The notes: generated by a model from the letters alone, not told the origin. 64,000 bases of DNA from CAVSWT01 sp963731745 (GCA_963731745.1 CAVSWT010000012.1:1-64000); one strand, 5' to 3'; positions 17,467 through 27,625 are shown, numbered from the stretch's first letter. Program-made: numbers and translations.

Positions 17467-18585
17467 ATGAAAATTCTTGTTTCATGTTTATCCAAAAGCT
17501 GGGGCGGTATGGAAATGGTAACCCTGGTTTTTATTAGAAAACTTCTGGAAAGAAATATCACAGTAGAATTATTATGTATTAAAGAATCAAGACTGCATAT
17601 CGAAGCTAATTCCGTTGGAATTATTATTAATCCCATTAAGGCTTCAGGTTATATTCATCCTTTTTCCATTTTAAAAATTGCTGCACTTATTAGAAAGAAG
17701 AAATTCAATTTAATTCACACACATGCTTCAAAAGATTTATGGCTTTTAGTTCCGGCTTTAAAATTTTTAAAAAGTAATATTCCACTGCTGCTTACAAAAC
17801 ACGTCGGTTCGTTTATCATTAAAAAGGATTTATTTCATAAATGGATTTATGAAAGAGTAGATTATGCATTAGCAATAAGTAAAGTGATTGCTGCCAACTT
17901 ATTGGAAACTTGTCCCTTAACAGAAGATAAAATTTTAATTCATCATAACGGAGTAGATTTAAAAAGATATAATCCTGATATAAATAATCGGAATAAAGTT
18001 CGTGCAGAATTAAACATTAAAGAAAATGAACTTGTTCTGGGAATGCTGGCAAGATTTAGTCCGGGCAAAGGGCATGAAGAATTTTTATTTGCGGCTAACG
18101 AATTAAATAAAAAGTATAAGAACTTAATTTTTATGGTTGTAGGCGAAGCTAGTCATGGTGAAAATGAATATGCAGATTCTATAAAAAAACTTGCTGAAGA
18201 CTATAAAATTAAAAATATTATTTTCACCGGTTTTAGAAGTGATATTCCCGATGTTCTTTCTGCAATGGATATTTTTGTTTTTCCATCCCACTCAGAAGCT
18301 TTCGGAATAGCATTAATCGAAGCTATGGCAATGGGACTTCCTTCGGCTTGTTCAAATTCAGATGGGGTCTTGGACATAGCGATTGATTGTGAAACATCAT
18401 ATCTTTTTGAAAGAAAAAATGGAGAAGACTTAACAAAAAAAATTATTCAATTAATTGATTCGCCCGAAACACGAATTGCTTATTCAAAAGCATCCAGAAA
18501 ACGAGTAGAAAATTATTTTGATATTGAAGTAGCGATGGATAAACTAATTGAAATTTATAAAAGATCTTTAAATAAAAAAGTATAA
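17467..18585 (+). CDS. glycosyltransferase family 4 (GT-B)
   Basis: A 372-residue GT-B glycosyltransferase from the ATG at 17467; a TTG nine bases upstream is possible but unneeded. The N-terminal domain begins MKILVSCLSKSWGGMEM, with the Gly-rich acceptor loop, and contains FNLIHTHASKDLWLL. The C-terminal nucleotide-sugar domain has GMLARFSPGKGHEEFL, IIFTGFRSDIPDVLSAMDIF and the EX7E motif HSEAFGIALIEAMAMGLP. It is a cytoplasmic or membrane-associated retaining enzyme; donor and acceptor are unknown. It lies 17 bases after the SpoIID gene and 28 before a lipoprotein gene, so the three are likely one operon, closed by the terminator at 19077. Confidence 0.88.
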   Translation: MKILVSCLSKSWGGMEMVTLVFIRKLLERNITVELLCIKESRLHIEANSVGIIINPIKASGYIHPFSILKIAALIRKKKFNLIHTHASKDLWLLVPALKFLKSNIPLLLTKHVGSFIIKKDLFHKWIYERVDYALAISKVIAANLLETCPLTEDKILIHHNGVDLKRYNPDINNRNKVRAELNIKENELVLGMLARFSPGKGHEEFLFAANELNKKYKNLIFMVVGEASHGENEYADSIKKLAEDYKIKNIIFTGFRSDIPDVLSAMDIFVFPSHSEAFGIALIEAMAMGLPSACSNSDGVLDIAIDCETSYLFERKNGEDLTKKIIQLIDSPETRIAYSKASRKRVENYFDIEVAMDKLIEIYKRSLNKKV

Positions 18586-18613
18586 CTAATTCATAAATTA
18601 TAAGAGGAGTAAT

Positions 18614-19057
18614 ATGTTAAACTTAAAAAGTACTATTAAATTTATTTTTTCATTTCTTGTAACTGCTTTACTAATAGCAGGGTGTAGTTCTACAAAAGAA
18701 ATTACCACAAGTTCGGTGTCACAAGCGGATTGTCAGAATGAAAAGAAGATTAACAATTCCAATGAGTTTGTATCCGAAACGGCTGATAATTTAGATGTAG
18801 TACAGAAGGGAGATATTATCACAGCCACATTAGATATAGAAACTTATTGCAATGCTCAATTAACATTTGATGTGCAGCAAAAAGAAAATGAAATTTGGCT
18901 GAAGTTAAAAAATACTAGCGGGTTAAAAGATGAATGTGTCTGCACTAAAAAAACTTCCATCTCGCTGGTGAATGTTGAACCTGCGGACTATAAAATAATG
19001 GTTACAAATCAAAGCGGAAATCAACTACTTGCACAAACTACTTTTACAGTAAAATAA
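18614..19057 (+). CDS. small lipoprotein, function unknown
   Basis: A 147-residue protein with a lipoprotein signal (lipobox IAGC, Cys24, followed by SSTKE). The mature part is predicted all-beta and carries several Cys residues (QADCQNEKK, IETYCNAQL, KDECVCTKK), so disulfides or a metal site are possible. I do not recognise a family. A strong ribosome site (AGAGGAG) precedes the ATG. It is the last gene before a terminator, downstream of the SpoIID and GT4 genes. Confidence 0.75.
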   Translation: MLNLKSTIKFIFSFLVTALLIAGCSSTKEITTSSVSQADCQNEKKINNSNEFVSETADNLDVVQKGDIITATLDIETYCNAQLTFDVQQKENEIWLKLKNTSGLKDECVCTKKTSISLVNVEPADYKIMVTNQSGNQLLAQTTFTVK

Positions 19058-19076
19058 AATGTACCAATTGATATGC

Positions 19077-19107
19077 GGAGATACTAAATTATTGGTATCT
19101 CCTTTTA
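19077..19107 (+). terminator. rho-independent terminator
   Basis: A perfect 8-bp stem (GGAGATAC at 19077-19084 with GTATCTCC at 19095-19102), a 10-base loop and a TTTTATT tail. It ends the SpoIID-GT4-lipoprotein transcript. Confidence 0.85.
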
Positions 19108-19188
19108 TTCCATGAGAAACTTATTTTGATTATTCTTTGATTAATAACTAACTTTTAATTTAAAATATTTAACAGATTCAGGAAAAAA

Positions 19189-20646
19189 ATGGTCACTGCT
19201 TTTTTACCTTTCAACAACGAAACTCACATAAATGATACTATAAAAAATTTAAAATCTAATACTTCGATTGATAAAATATATTTACTTTCTCAAAATGATG
19301 AGGAAGGCAAATTTGAAAATTGCGAAATACTTAAAATTGATTCGCTATTTTCATCCTCCACAATTAAGCTTATCGAACAAAAAACTAAGACAGATTTTAT
19401 TTTATTTATAACACAAAACACTTTAATAAAGTTTAGTCAATTTTCAATCGAGAGGTTTCTAAATATAGCTGAAATGACTTCATCCGGCATTGTTTATTCG
19501 GATTATTTTGAAACAAAAGACAATAAAAGAAATTCTCATCCGGTTATCGATTATCAAATTGGAAGCATTCGCGATGATTTTAATTTTGGGCCGGTTTTAT
19601 TTATTAGAAAAACCGCTGTCACAAACGCATTAAAAGAAAATACTTTTGAATATAAATATTCGGCGTTGTATGATTTAAGATTAAGCATATCTCAAAGTTT
19701 TGCAATTACTCATATACCAGAATATCTTTATTCAATCATCGAGACAGATGCAAGAAAATCCGGCGAAAAATTATTTGATTATGTTGATCCTAAAAATAGA
19801 GATGTACAAATTGAAATGGAGCAAGCCGCCAGCAAACATTTAAAAAATATTGGTGCATTTTTAGATCCGAAGTTCGAAAAAATAAATGAAAATGAGGAAG
19901 AGTTTCCTTATGAAGCATCTGTTATAATACCTGTTAGAAATCGAGTAAAAACTATTAAGGATGCAGTTGAATCGGCATTGAAACAAAAAACGACTTTTGC
20001 TTTTAATATTATTGTAGTTGATAATCATTCTAATGACGGAACAACCGAAATATTAAAATCACTAAGTGATAAAAACAAAAATGTAATTCATTTAATTCCG
20101 CAGCAGGAAGATCTTGGTATCGGCGGATGTTGGAATGAAGCAGTTCATAGCGCACATTGCGGTAAGTATTCTTGTCAACTGGATAGCGATGATGTATATG
20201 ATAATGAAAGTACTCTTCAGCAAATAGTCGATTTATTTAAAGCCGAAAAGTGTGCAATGGTGATAGGTTCATATACATTAACGGATTTTGAAATGAATAC
20301 TATTCCTCCAGGTTTAATCGATCACAAAGAGTGGACCCCTGAAAACGGCAGAAATAACGCCTTAAGAATAAACGGATTGGGAGCGCCGAGATGTTTTTAT
20401 ACGCCTGTTCTAAGAAAAATTAAAATACCAAATGTAAGTTATGGCGAAGATTATGCGGTTGGATTAGCTGTATCAAGGTATTTTCAAATCGGGCGAATTT
20501 ATAAATCAATTTATATGTGCAGAAGATGGGATGACAATTCTGATGCTGCACTTTCAGTTGAAAAACAAAATATCAACAATTTATACAAAGATAAAATTAG
20601 AAGTTTTGAAATTCTTGCCCGCCAAAGATTAAATGCCAAAAAATAA
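19189..20646 (+). CDS. glycosyltransferase family 2, two-domain
   Basis: A 485-residue protein. The C-terminal half (about 240-480) is a clear GT-A/GT2 domain: YEASVIIPVRNRVKTIKDAV, IIVVDNHSNDGTTEIL and the metal-binding SCQLDSDDVYDN (DxD), followed by GAPRCFYTPVLRK and an active-site-like YGEDYAVGL. The N-terminal 220 residues resemble a second, degraded GT-A fold (KSNTSIDKIYLLSQN, GIVYSDYF) that lacks a recognisable DxD. GT2 proteins of this form occur in Bacteroidota next to DUF4922 genes, as here (30 bases before it). The substrate is unknown. No membrane segment was seen. Confidence 0.85.
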   Translation: MVTAFLPFNNETHINDTIKNLKSNTSIDKIYLLSQNDEEGKFENCEILKIDSLFSSSTIKLIEQKTKTDFILFITQNTLIKFSQFSIERFLNIAEMTSSGIVYSDYFETKDNKRNSHPVIDYQIGSIRDDFNFGPVLFIRKTAVTNALKENTFEYKYSALYDLRLSISQSFAITHIPEYLYSIIETDARKSGEKLFDYVDPKNRDVQIEMEQAASKHLKNIGAFLDPKFEKINENEEEFPYEASVIIPVRNRVKTIKDAVESALKQKTTFAFNIIVVDNHSNDGTTEILKSLSDKNKNVIHLIPQQEDLGIGGCWNEAVHSAHCGKYSCQLDSDDVYDNESTLQQIVDLFKAEKCAMVIGSYTLTDFEMNTIPPGLIDHKEWTPENGRNNALRINGLGAPRCFYTPVLRKIKIPNVSYGEDYAVGLAVSRYFQIGRIYKSIYMCRRWDDNSDAALSVEKQNINNLYKDKIRSFEILARQRLNAKK

Positions 20647-20679
20647 ATTGAATCTTTCTATTAATTACTGAAGATATTG

Positions 20680-21681
20680 ATGTTAGAAAATATTTTAATT
20701 AACAACCCGCAAATTTCTAATTATTTAAGTAATAATGATTATGCAGAGGCTTCCAAAATACTAATGCAGCTTCAATTAAGTGATTGGGAACTTGCTGCCA
20801 AAGGTTTTGAATCTCTAAATTCAGTTCAAACGAAAAGTTTTACCTATGATGGATTTGAATTTAAAATTCAATTCAACCCGGGTAGAATTATTTCATCATC
20901 TGCAAAGGTTGATGCAAAATCCATACAGGAAAGAAAATGTTTTTTATGTAGAGAAAATCTTCCTTCCCAACAAAAAGGCATTTTGATTAACGATGAATAT
21001 CTAATTCTTGTAAACCCATTTCCTATTTTCCCGGAACATTTTACTATTCCTAATATTCGTCACATCCCTCAGCGAATTAAAGATTCATTTTCAGATTTAT
21101 TAATAATTAGTAAAGAGCTTTCAAAATATTATACAGTTTTTTATAACGGTCCAAAATGCGGTGCTTCGGCGCCTGATCATTTACACTTTCAAGCAGGCTC
21201 TAAATATTTTATGCCTATCGATTCTGAATTTCAGCAACTAATAAATGATTATGGCAATACAATTTTAAATGATAAGAATTTCACTTTATCAATGGTTGAT
21301 GATGGATTGCGTAGGTTTATTGCGATTGAAAGTCACGATAAACATTTAATCGAAAGAAGTTTTGTAAAATTTTATGAAGGATATCAACAAATATCCAAAA
21401 CAGATGATGAACCATTATTAAATATTATTGCGAATTATGATACCGAGAGTGGTTGGCGGATAATTATTTTTTTAAGGGAAAAACATCGCCCTTCTCATTA
21501 TTTTGCCGATGAAGCGAAAAGAATAATTATTAGTCCAGCAAGTGTTGATTTAGGTGGAGTTTTAATCATTCCCCGCCAAACTGATTTCGAAAAAATTTCA
21601 AAAGAAATTATTACAGAAGTATATGACGAAGTGACACTCGCTGAAGACAAATTTGAAAACCTCAAAAAATTTTTAATTTAA
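20680..21681 (+). CDS. DUF4922 protein, HIT-like nucleotidyltransferase/phosphorylase
   Basis: A 333-residue protein from the ATG at 20680 (a TTG just before it is an alternative). CFLCRENLP gives a CxxC pair, and APDHLHFQAG carries the HxHxQ motif (H167, H169, Q171) of the HIT/GalT/GDP-hexose phosphorylase superfamily. The second half (GWRIIIFLREKHRPSHYF) is also typical of DUF4922. By analogy with the plant VTC2 and ATP-adenylyl phosphorylases, which share HxHxQ, it probably transfers or phosphorolyses a nucleotidyl group. Its position right after a GT2 gene suggests it supplies or recycles a nucleotide sugar for it (inference). The reaction has not been deduced from sequence alone. Confidence 0.82.
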   Translation: MLENILINNPQISNYLSNNDYAEASKILMQLQLSDWELAAKGFESLNSVQTKSFTYDGFEFKIQFNPGRIISSSAKVDAKSIQERKCFLCRENLPSQQKGILINDEYLILVNPFPIFPEHFTIPNIRHIPQRIKDSFSDLLIISKELSKYYTVFYNGPKCGASAPDHLHFQAGSKYFMPIDSEFQQLINDYGNTILNDKNFTLSMVDDGLRRFIAIESHDKHLIERSFVKFYEGYQQISKTDDEPLLNIIANYDTESGWRIIIFLREKHRPSHYFADEAKRIIISPASVDLGGVLIIPRQTDFEKISKEIITEVYDEVTLAEDKFENLKKFLI

Positions 21682-21942
21682 GATAATATTGATTTATCGA
21701 ATTTTAATAAGTGTAAATAAAATTTATATAAATTTTCTAAACAGAATTAAATTATTAGACTCTGTCTCATTATCCTACATTCTTTTTAAATCACATTTAA
21801 AATATTATTTGAAATACCGCGAATTTTAAGTGATATCCCTCAATATAACTTTCAAAAGTTTGGACTAATATTTGGCATTAGAGCCTTACTGCTATAAGTG
21901 GTTAAACATTAAAACTATTTTCAACGACCGAATGGGAAAAAA

Positions 21943-24195
21943 ATGATTTATAAAAAGACCTTCCAACAAAAAGATTTTTTTGCGTTAAGTTTGTTTTTAG
22001 TTCTGTTTAGTGTACTTCAATTAGATTTAAATGCTCAAAGTAAATCTGTTCAAAGTTCAAGTCAAAGTTCAAGCAAAAATATTATTTTACCTGACGGATT
22101 AGGTAATACCTATATTGCGGGTAATTTTAATAATCCTTCATTGAGTTTCGGAAAAACAATTTTAAAAAATAAAGGACTAACTGATATCTTCTTAGCTAAA
22201 TTTGATTCTCATAGTAAGCTAATATGGGCTAAAAATATCGGTGGGCAAAGCGAGGAAAAATTAGAATCTTTATCCGTGGATGCAGCAGGTAATTGTATAA
22301 TTACTGCTTCTTCTTTTAGCAGTCAAATTAGTGTTGCCGGGAATGAGCTAACGCCGAGTACGAGGGGTATAATTTTCAATGCAAAAATAAATTCTTCAGG
22401 ACAAACAACTTCTTCAAAAATTGAAAGACAATTAGCAAAGAACGGAAATGGTATTGAAAATTCAATAAAAAAATCTTCAAATTTGTCAATCTCAATTATT
22501 ACTCCTTCATTAGGCGATAATTTGAAAGTGGGAACTAGAGAAGTAATTAAATGGAGTGCTGAAAATATTGAATATGTCAGATTAGATTTATCTCTTGATA
22601 ATGGCGCAACGTGGCAAAATATTTCTATTAATGAAAATGATTTTTCCTACAACTGGATTGTCCCGGATACAATTTCGAACACTTGTTTAATAAGAATAAG
22701 TGATTTTGATGATCCAAATAATGCCGATACTAGCGAAGTATTTTCTATTTATGGTGAAATGAAATGGGAAATGCAAAGTACTAATTATAATTCAGTGCTT
22801 CAAGATGTTTGTATCTCAGCCACAAATACTACTTGGGCAGTTGGATATAACGGCTTAATTGAAACTACAAATAAAGGAGCTACCTGGAGAGCTAGATTAT
22901 CAGGTTATTGTTTATTTGACGTTTTCTTTTTAGAAAATAGAGGCTGGGCTGTTGGGTTAAACGGAATTATTTTTTACACATTGGATTATGGCGAAACCTG
23001 GTTTGAGATTTCCTGCGGGTATAATTTCCGTTTAGAAAAAGTTTATTTTACTGATGATCTTGTCGGTTACATGCTTGGTTCGGGGAATTTACTTAAAACT
23101 TCTGATGGCGGGGAAACCTGGATACTTTTAAATCCGACCGATCACGTAATTCAGAATATGTATTTTTTGAATAGAGATACCGGATGGGTAGCTGGAGGAG
23201 AAGGAACAATATTAAAAACTACAGATGGCGGTGCTACCTGGAAGTATCAGCAATTTAACGGAGTTCAATACAGCACTCTAAGCTCTATATTTTTTATTGA
23301 TGACAAAAACGGATGGTCTTGTGGAAGCGGTTTGGATGTTAAAGGCGGCGTAATTCTAAAGACAACGGACGGAGGCGAATCTTGGAATCTTCAGCAGAGC
23401 GGAGAAAATTCTTTCATTTATTCAGTTTGTTTCACAGATATAAATAATGGCTGGGCGGTTGGAGATATGGGAATTATGTTCAGCACTATTGACGGTGGAA
23501 CATCATGGATTAAAGAGGGCAGCGGAACTTTATCGGATTTAAATGCCGTTTCATTCAAAGATAATAATGAAGGCTGGGTTACAGGAAACGACGGAATTGT
23601 TTTAAAATATGCACCGGAAAACGGTTTGCCCGTAGAATTAACAAATTTTTCAGCTTCAATTAATAGCAGCAATGTAGAACTCAGATGGTCAACAGCAACT
23701 GAGTTAAATAATAAGGGTTTTGAAATTGAAAGAAAAATTTCGAATACCTGGGAAACGATTGGTTTTGTTAATGGAAAAGGCACTACAACAGATTTAACTA
23801 ATTATCAATTTGCGGATGAATTAAAATCTTTAAATCAAACATCTACAGTTTATTATAGATTAAAACAAGTTGATTTTGACGGTACTTACAGTTATTCAAA
23901 AGAAGCTGCGGTTAATTTTAATTTAATCATAAACGATTTTAGCTTACAACAAAATTATCCGAATCCTTTTAATCCTTCAACCAGTATTAATTTTTCTATT
24001 CCGCAAAATCAGCAGGTAACTTTAAAAATATATGATATTTTAGGAAATGAAGTTGCAACACTTCTAAATGAAGCAAAACAAGCTGGCAAATATTCGGTGG
24101 ATTTTAATGCCTCAAATTTAGCGAGCGGCACTTACATTTATAGTTTAATTTCTGGAAATTATTCACAAGTAAGAAAGATGATTTTGATAAAGTAA
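21943..24195 (+). CDS. secreted YCF48/BNR-repeat protein with type IX sorting domain
   Basis: A 750-residue exported protein with a signal peptide (about residues 13-32, ending LNAQ). Next comes a short SBBP-type propeller part (DGLGNTYIAGNFNN, GLTDIFLAKFDSH). Residues about 275-555 hold YCF48/BNR-like repeats, each about 45 residues with a core such as GWAVGLNGIIFYT and TDGGATW, which form a beta-propeller. A fibronectin-like linker (VELRWSTATELNNKGFEIE) follows. The C-terminal sorting domain contains NYPNPFNPST near residue 671 and ends KMILIK. The protein should be exported by Sec, moved across the outer membrane by the Por system and anchored or released at the surface. The ligand is unknown. 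Confidence 0.88.
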   Translation: MIYKKTFQQKDFFALSLFLVLFSVLQLDLNAQSKSVQSSSQSSSKNIILPDGLGNTYIAGNFNNPSLSFGKTILKNKGLTDIFLAKFDSHSKLIWAKNIGGQSEEKLESLSVDAAGNCIITASSFSSQISVAGNELTPSTRGIIFNAKINSSGQTTSSKIERQLAKNGNGIENSIKKSSNLSISIITPSLGDNLKVGTREVIKWSAENIEYVRLDLSLDNGATWQNISINENDFSYNWIVPDTISNTCLIRISDFDDPNNADTSEVFSIYGEMKWEMQSTNYNSVLQDVCISATNTTWAVGYNGLIETTNKGATWRARLSGYCLFDVFFLENRGWAVGLNGIIFYTLDYGETWFEISCGYNFRLEKVYFTDDLVGYMLGSGNLLKTSDGGETWILLNPTDHVIQNMYFLNRDTGWVAGGEGTILKTTDGGATWKYQQFNGVQYSTLSSIFFIDDKNGWSCGSGLDVKGGVILKTTDGGESWNLQQSGENSFIYSVCFTDINNGWAVGDMGIMFSTIDGGTSWIKEGSGTLSDLNAVSFKDNNEGWVTGNDGIVLKYAPENGLPVELTNFSASINSSNVELRWSTATELNNKGFEIERKISNTWETIGFVNGKGTTTDLTNYQFADELKSLNQTSTVYYRLKQVDFDGTYSYSKEAAVNFNLIINDFSLQQNYPNPFNPSTSINFSIPQNQQVTLKIYDILGNEVATLLNEAKQAGKYSVDFNASNLASGTYIYSLISGNYSQVRKMILIK

Positions 24196-24327
24196 TTTTA
24201 ATCAGTTAAAGTAAATTGAATAAATTTTTAATATTAATGCGACAGCAACATTATTTAATTTTGTAGAAAAAAACTAAAATAAAAAATCCATATGTACATT
24301 TAAGAAACGAATGGGATAAATTAAAAA

Positions 24328-26136
24328 TTACCAAAATTTTTCCCATTTGTTTCTCATCAATTTCAAAATAATTTCAGTTGTTGCCAAATTCCCAATCATA
24401 ATAAAATCTCTATTAACCTTAAGCTTATCAAGATATTTTTCTGAAACAAATTCTTTGATCAATGAATCCTTCGAGAATACTAAATCGTCTATAAAATTTT
24501 TATGTAGTTCGTTAATCCAATAATCATTATCCTCAAGTTTGGCATATAAATATTTACTGTGAAATGTTATATAAAATCTTCTCAATAACTTTCGGTAAAT
24601 CGTATAAAGTTTAAAGTATGTATCCCCTTTCAAAACAGCTTTTGGGCTTGTGAACCCAATTGGAATTTTTGAGAATAAGGGGGCAAGACTTGAAATAATA
24701 TATGCTTGTAAAATCATTTCCTCTCTGGATCCTCTCTTATGGCCAGCAAGCTCTGAAAAAGTTAATGAGCTTTGTTTTATAGATAGGGCAAGATTAATAA
24801 TTTCGTTGTCAATAGCTGGAACTCTTAATGTGGTGAAAAGATTTGAAATCTTCCATTCACCTGACCAGTATTTTGACGTGCTGAGATAAGCCGCATATAA
24901 TAAATGAGTTTCTGCTGATTGAATATTTCCAAATCTATTTTCAATTTCATCATATTTTTCCATTATCTCATCATAAAACGAACTATAATTCTCTTCAAAC
25001 ATATCTCTAAATGGTTCTAATTTAATTTTACTTCTTCCATATCTGAAGACATTGGACAATGGAGTATTTGCTGCCATCATACCAAAATGTCCGCGAAATA
25101 GATTGTCATAATTTATCCCGCTTATAACCAACGAAAATTCCGATAAGATTTTATAAACATGGATTAAAGTCGTTCTTAAAATTCCTTGAAGCCCTGAAGA
25201 AAGGAAAACAGTTTCCAACATTAATTTTGGTAGATTGTTAACCACTTCATCATTAAAATTTATTGCAAGATGTTTAAGATTTGCAATACTAGCTGTATTT
25301 TTAGCCACTAGTAAATCATTACATCCTTCAATTCCATATGTATATGTTTGAATTTTATTTAAATCTGGCGAAAGCGCAACATTAGTCCTGCCATCCCATC
25401 CAGCGGTTATAGCACAGGCAACATTCGAGTGGTCAAAATATTTTGAAAGTCTTTTTTTAATAACCTCTCTAGCGTAATCCAGTGCTTCACTACCTTCTAA
25501 TAATTTATCTTTTTTATGATATACAGGAAAATATTCAGTAACTGAGAACTCATTGGTTTGTGTACTAAAGTTCAATATAGAGCCACTTGGTAATCTTTTA
25601 ACCCCATTAATAAATGTAGCATCACCAACTTGCAGGCGAAAATAAATGAGATTAAATAACCATTTTTCATTAAAATCACTAGATTTATTCAACTTACAAA
25701 AAAATGAAATTTCTGATGAGACAATTAAATTTTTAGCGGCAGGGTCGTATTTATAGAAAATAGGAAATTGTGAAATTCGATCGCTAATAATAGAGAAAAT
25801 TTTATTTAATTTATTATAAGCTAAAATTGCAAATATGCCGTTAAACGCTTTTAGCTTATTATAATTTTTACTTTCAAGACATTCAGTTATAACTTCAAAT
25901 GGTACTTGAGAATAATCAACCAAATCTCCAATAAAAATTATATTCCAAATACTATTTTCAAATTCACGTTCCCCTTGCAATGGGCTGCCTTTAAATTTGG
26001 TAAACTTAATGGCGGAATTATTTTCCCGCCACATGTATATTTCTTTGTAATCATGTGAGTTTACGAATTCATTTTGAATGATATGATAAGCTGATTCAAA
26101 ATTATTTTCACCCGAAAATAGAATAAAGTCAGACAT
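24328..26136 (-). CDS. asparagine synthetase B-like protein lacking canonical catalytic residues
   Basis: A 602-residue protein with an N-terminal Ntn-type glutaminase-like fold (AFNGIFAILAYNKLNKIF, SDRISQFPIFYKY, SSEISFFCKL) and a C-terminal ATP-pyrophosphatase-like domain. The glutaminase nucleophile Cys2 is absent (the protein starts MSDFILFSG). The PP-loop SGGxDS is changed to ITAGWDGRT. Both changes suggest it no longer makes asparagine from glutamine. Such AsnB-like proteins occur in antibiotic (beta-lactam synthetase type) and surface polysaccharide loci. It stands alone, convergent with the propeller protein, so its role is unknown. The frame itself is intact, which argues against it being a pseudogene. 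Confidence 0.8.
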   Translation of the reverse strand: MSDFILFSGENNFESAYHIIQNEFVNSHDYKEIYMWRENNSAIKFTKFKGSPLQGEREFENSIWNIIFIGDLVDYSQVPFEVITECLESKNYNKLKAFNGIFAILAYNKLNKIFSIISDRISQFPIFYKYDPAAKNLIVSSEISFFCKLNKSSDFNEKWLFNLIYFRLQVGDATFINGVKRLPSGSILNFSTQTNEFSVTEYFPVYHKKDKLLEGSEALDYAREVIKKRLSKYFDHSNVACAITAGWDGRTNVALSPDLNKIQTYTYGIEGCNDLLVAKNTASIANLKHLAINFNDEVVNNLPKLMLETVFLSSGLQGILRTTLIHVYKILSEFSLVISGINYDNLFRGHFGMMAANTPLSNVFRYGRSKIKLEPFRDMFEENYSSFYDEIMEKYDEIENRFGNIQSAETHLLYAAYLSTSKYWSGEWKISNLFTTLRVPAIDNEIINLALSIKQSSLTFSELAGHKRGSREEMILQAYIISSLAPLFSKIPIGFTSPKAVLKGDTYFKLYTIYRKLLRRFYITFHSKYLYAKLEDNDYWINELHKNFIDDLVFSKDSLIKEFVSEKYLDKLKVNRDFIMIGNLATTEIILKLMRNKWEKFW

Positions 26137-26293
26137 ACATTAATTCCCTGTGCTAACGCAATTAAAATAGTTTATTATAATATTTTAAAATTTTTCATTA
26201 TTAGTTAGTTTTAAATATTTATTCCCCAATAATTTAGTTTCTATTTGAATAAGTCCCTTATTTAAAATTCCAAATTGTTATATATCAATATTT

Positions 26294-27625
26294 TTATTTC
26301 AATCCGGAAGGAGTTTGCGGTGTTGATAGTAATCTTTCAAATAATTTCCATCGCAAATCCGGATTATCTTTCGTACCGCCATTTTTAATGATGTAATCTT
26401 CAACTAATTTTTGTCCAACATTATAATTAATAATATAACTTCCATATTGATCATAAAAATCAATATTCTTTTCAGCTTTTTCAGGTGTTGATAATGAATA
26501 TTTGACAAGCCAATTTATTGTTTCTTCTTTTGTCCATTTGTGATTTAAATAATTTCTTGCTGCTTCATTCCCGGCAAAAGCTATTTGATTTCTCAACTCA
26601 ATTATGTGATAATATTTATTGGCATTCTTGGGAGAAATGCCTGCTAATGGGAATAAAACTTCACGTTCAAACTTAATTCGTGTATTTCCTGGAAATGCTA
26701 CTTTGATTCCATAATTTGCGCTTCCCTCAGCGATTAGCGATTGCGGGCTAAAAAGAACATAAACTGAAAATTCAGCCCATCCTCTTTTTTTATACAATTC
26801 TTTTTCGAGAAGTGAATTATAAACATGATGTCCGGGATATCCTTCATGTGCGGCAAGGTCAACAGCGCGATCAATATAAATTGGAAGATCTGTATTAACT
26901 TGAATTACACTGTAACTGTTCCCTTTATACCAATTATAAGCTCCCCATGGTTTGTTTGTTACATATTCCACAGAAAAATTTTCACCTCGAGGTAAGTTAA
27001 TATGCTCAAGAGTTCGTTTCCTGCATTCTGAAATAGCAGCCTGGAATACAGTATCCAATTTATCTTTTGGAATAATAAAATCGTTATTAAATTCAGCTAA
27101 TCTTTGAGAAATGTTTCCACTTCCGGGCAGGGTTTTATTAAGTTCGTTTATTATTTCCTGAAAGTGTTCATTTGAATAAGAAGGGACATCTGTATCATAA
27201 AGTGCTTTAGCCTCCTGGTCAAATGTCAATCTTCCACCTGCAAGCATAAATAATTTTGTACGAACCGCTAATAACTGCTTATATAAATATGTGTATCTCA
27301 ATGTTTGTATTTCATCAGCAGCAAAATTGCTTAGACTATCAAGATTATCTAATAGTAGTCCAGCTTCGTCGTACAAATTTTGAATTGCTGCCGAATCTCC
27401 CTTGGCAGAATTTAATGCAGCCGGTTTAAATTCCTCCGGTCCGTAATACGCATCAATGAAATTATCATCATGCTGACCGACTTTTAAAACCAATTTTACA
27501 TAATTAACTGCTATATTATTCATTTTAGTTTCTAATTCATCCTGAACTTGATAATTGTTTTTATCACCGCACGATATAATGAACATTGATATAATTATTA
27601 ACACTAAAAAATATTTTTGCATCAT
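26294..27625 (-). CDS. DUF885-type zinc metallopeptidase lipoprotein
   Basis: A 443-residue lipoprotein (lipobox IISC, Cys19). The zinc motif is AAHEGYPGHHVYN, the HExxxGHH form of the DUF885 family, with a distal Glu in LIAEGSANYGIK as the third ligand. N- and C-terminal helical parts are consistent with the family, although it is shorter than the usual 550-600 residues. It is expected to cut peptides in the periplasm or at the membrane surface; some DUF885 proteins act as carboxypeptidases. It starts with two Met codons in a row, and either could be used. It is followed 157 bases on by the AsnB-like gene and lies downstream of an ABC exporter on the same strand. Confidence 0.8.
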   Translation of the reverse strand: MMQKYFLVLIIISMFIISCGDKNNYQVQDELETKMNNIAVNYVKLVLKVGQHDDNFIDAYYGPEEFKPAALNSAKGDSAAIQNLYDEAGLLLDNLDSLSNFAADEIQTLRYTYLYKQLLAVRTKLFMLAGGRLTFDQEAKALYDTDVPSYSNEHFQEIINELNKTLPGSGNISQRLAEFNNDFIIPKDKLDTVFQAAISECRKRTLEHINLPRGENFSVEYVTNKPWGAYNWYKGNSYSVIQVNTDLPIYIDRAVDLAAHEGYPGHHVYNSLLEKELYKKRGWAEFSVYVLFSPQSLIAEGSANYGIKVAFPGNTRIKFEREVLFPLAGISPKNANKYYHIIELRNQIAFAGNEAARNYLNHKWTKEETINWLVKYSLSTPEKAEKNIDFYDQYGSYIINYNVGQKLVEDYIIKNGGTKDNPDLRWKLFERLLSTPQTPSGLK

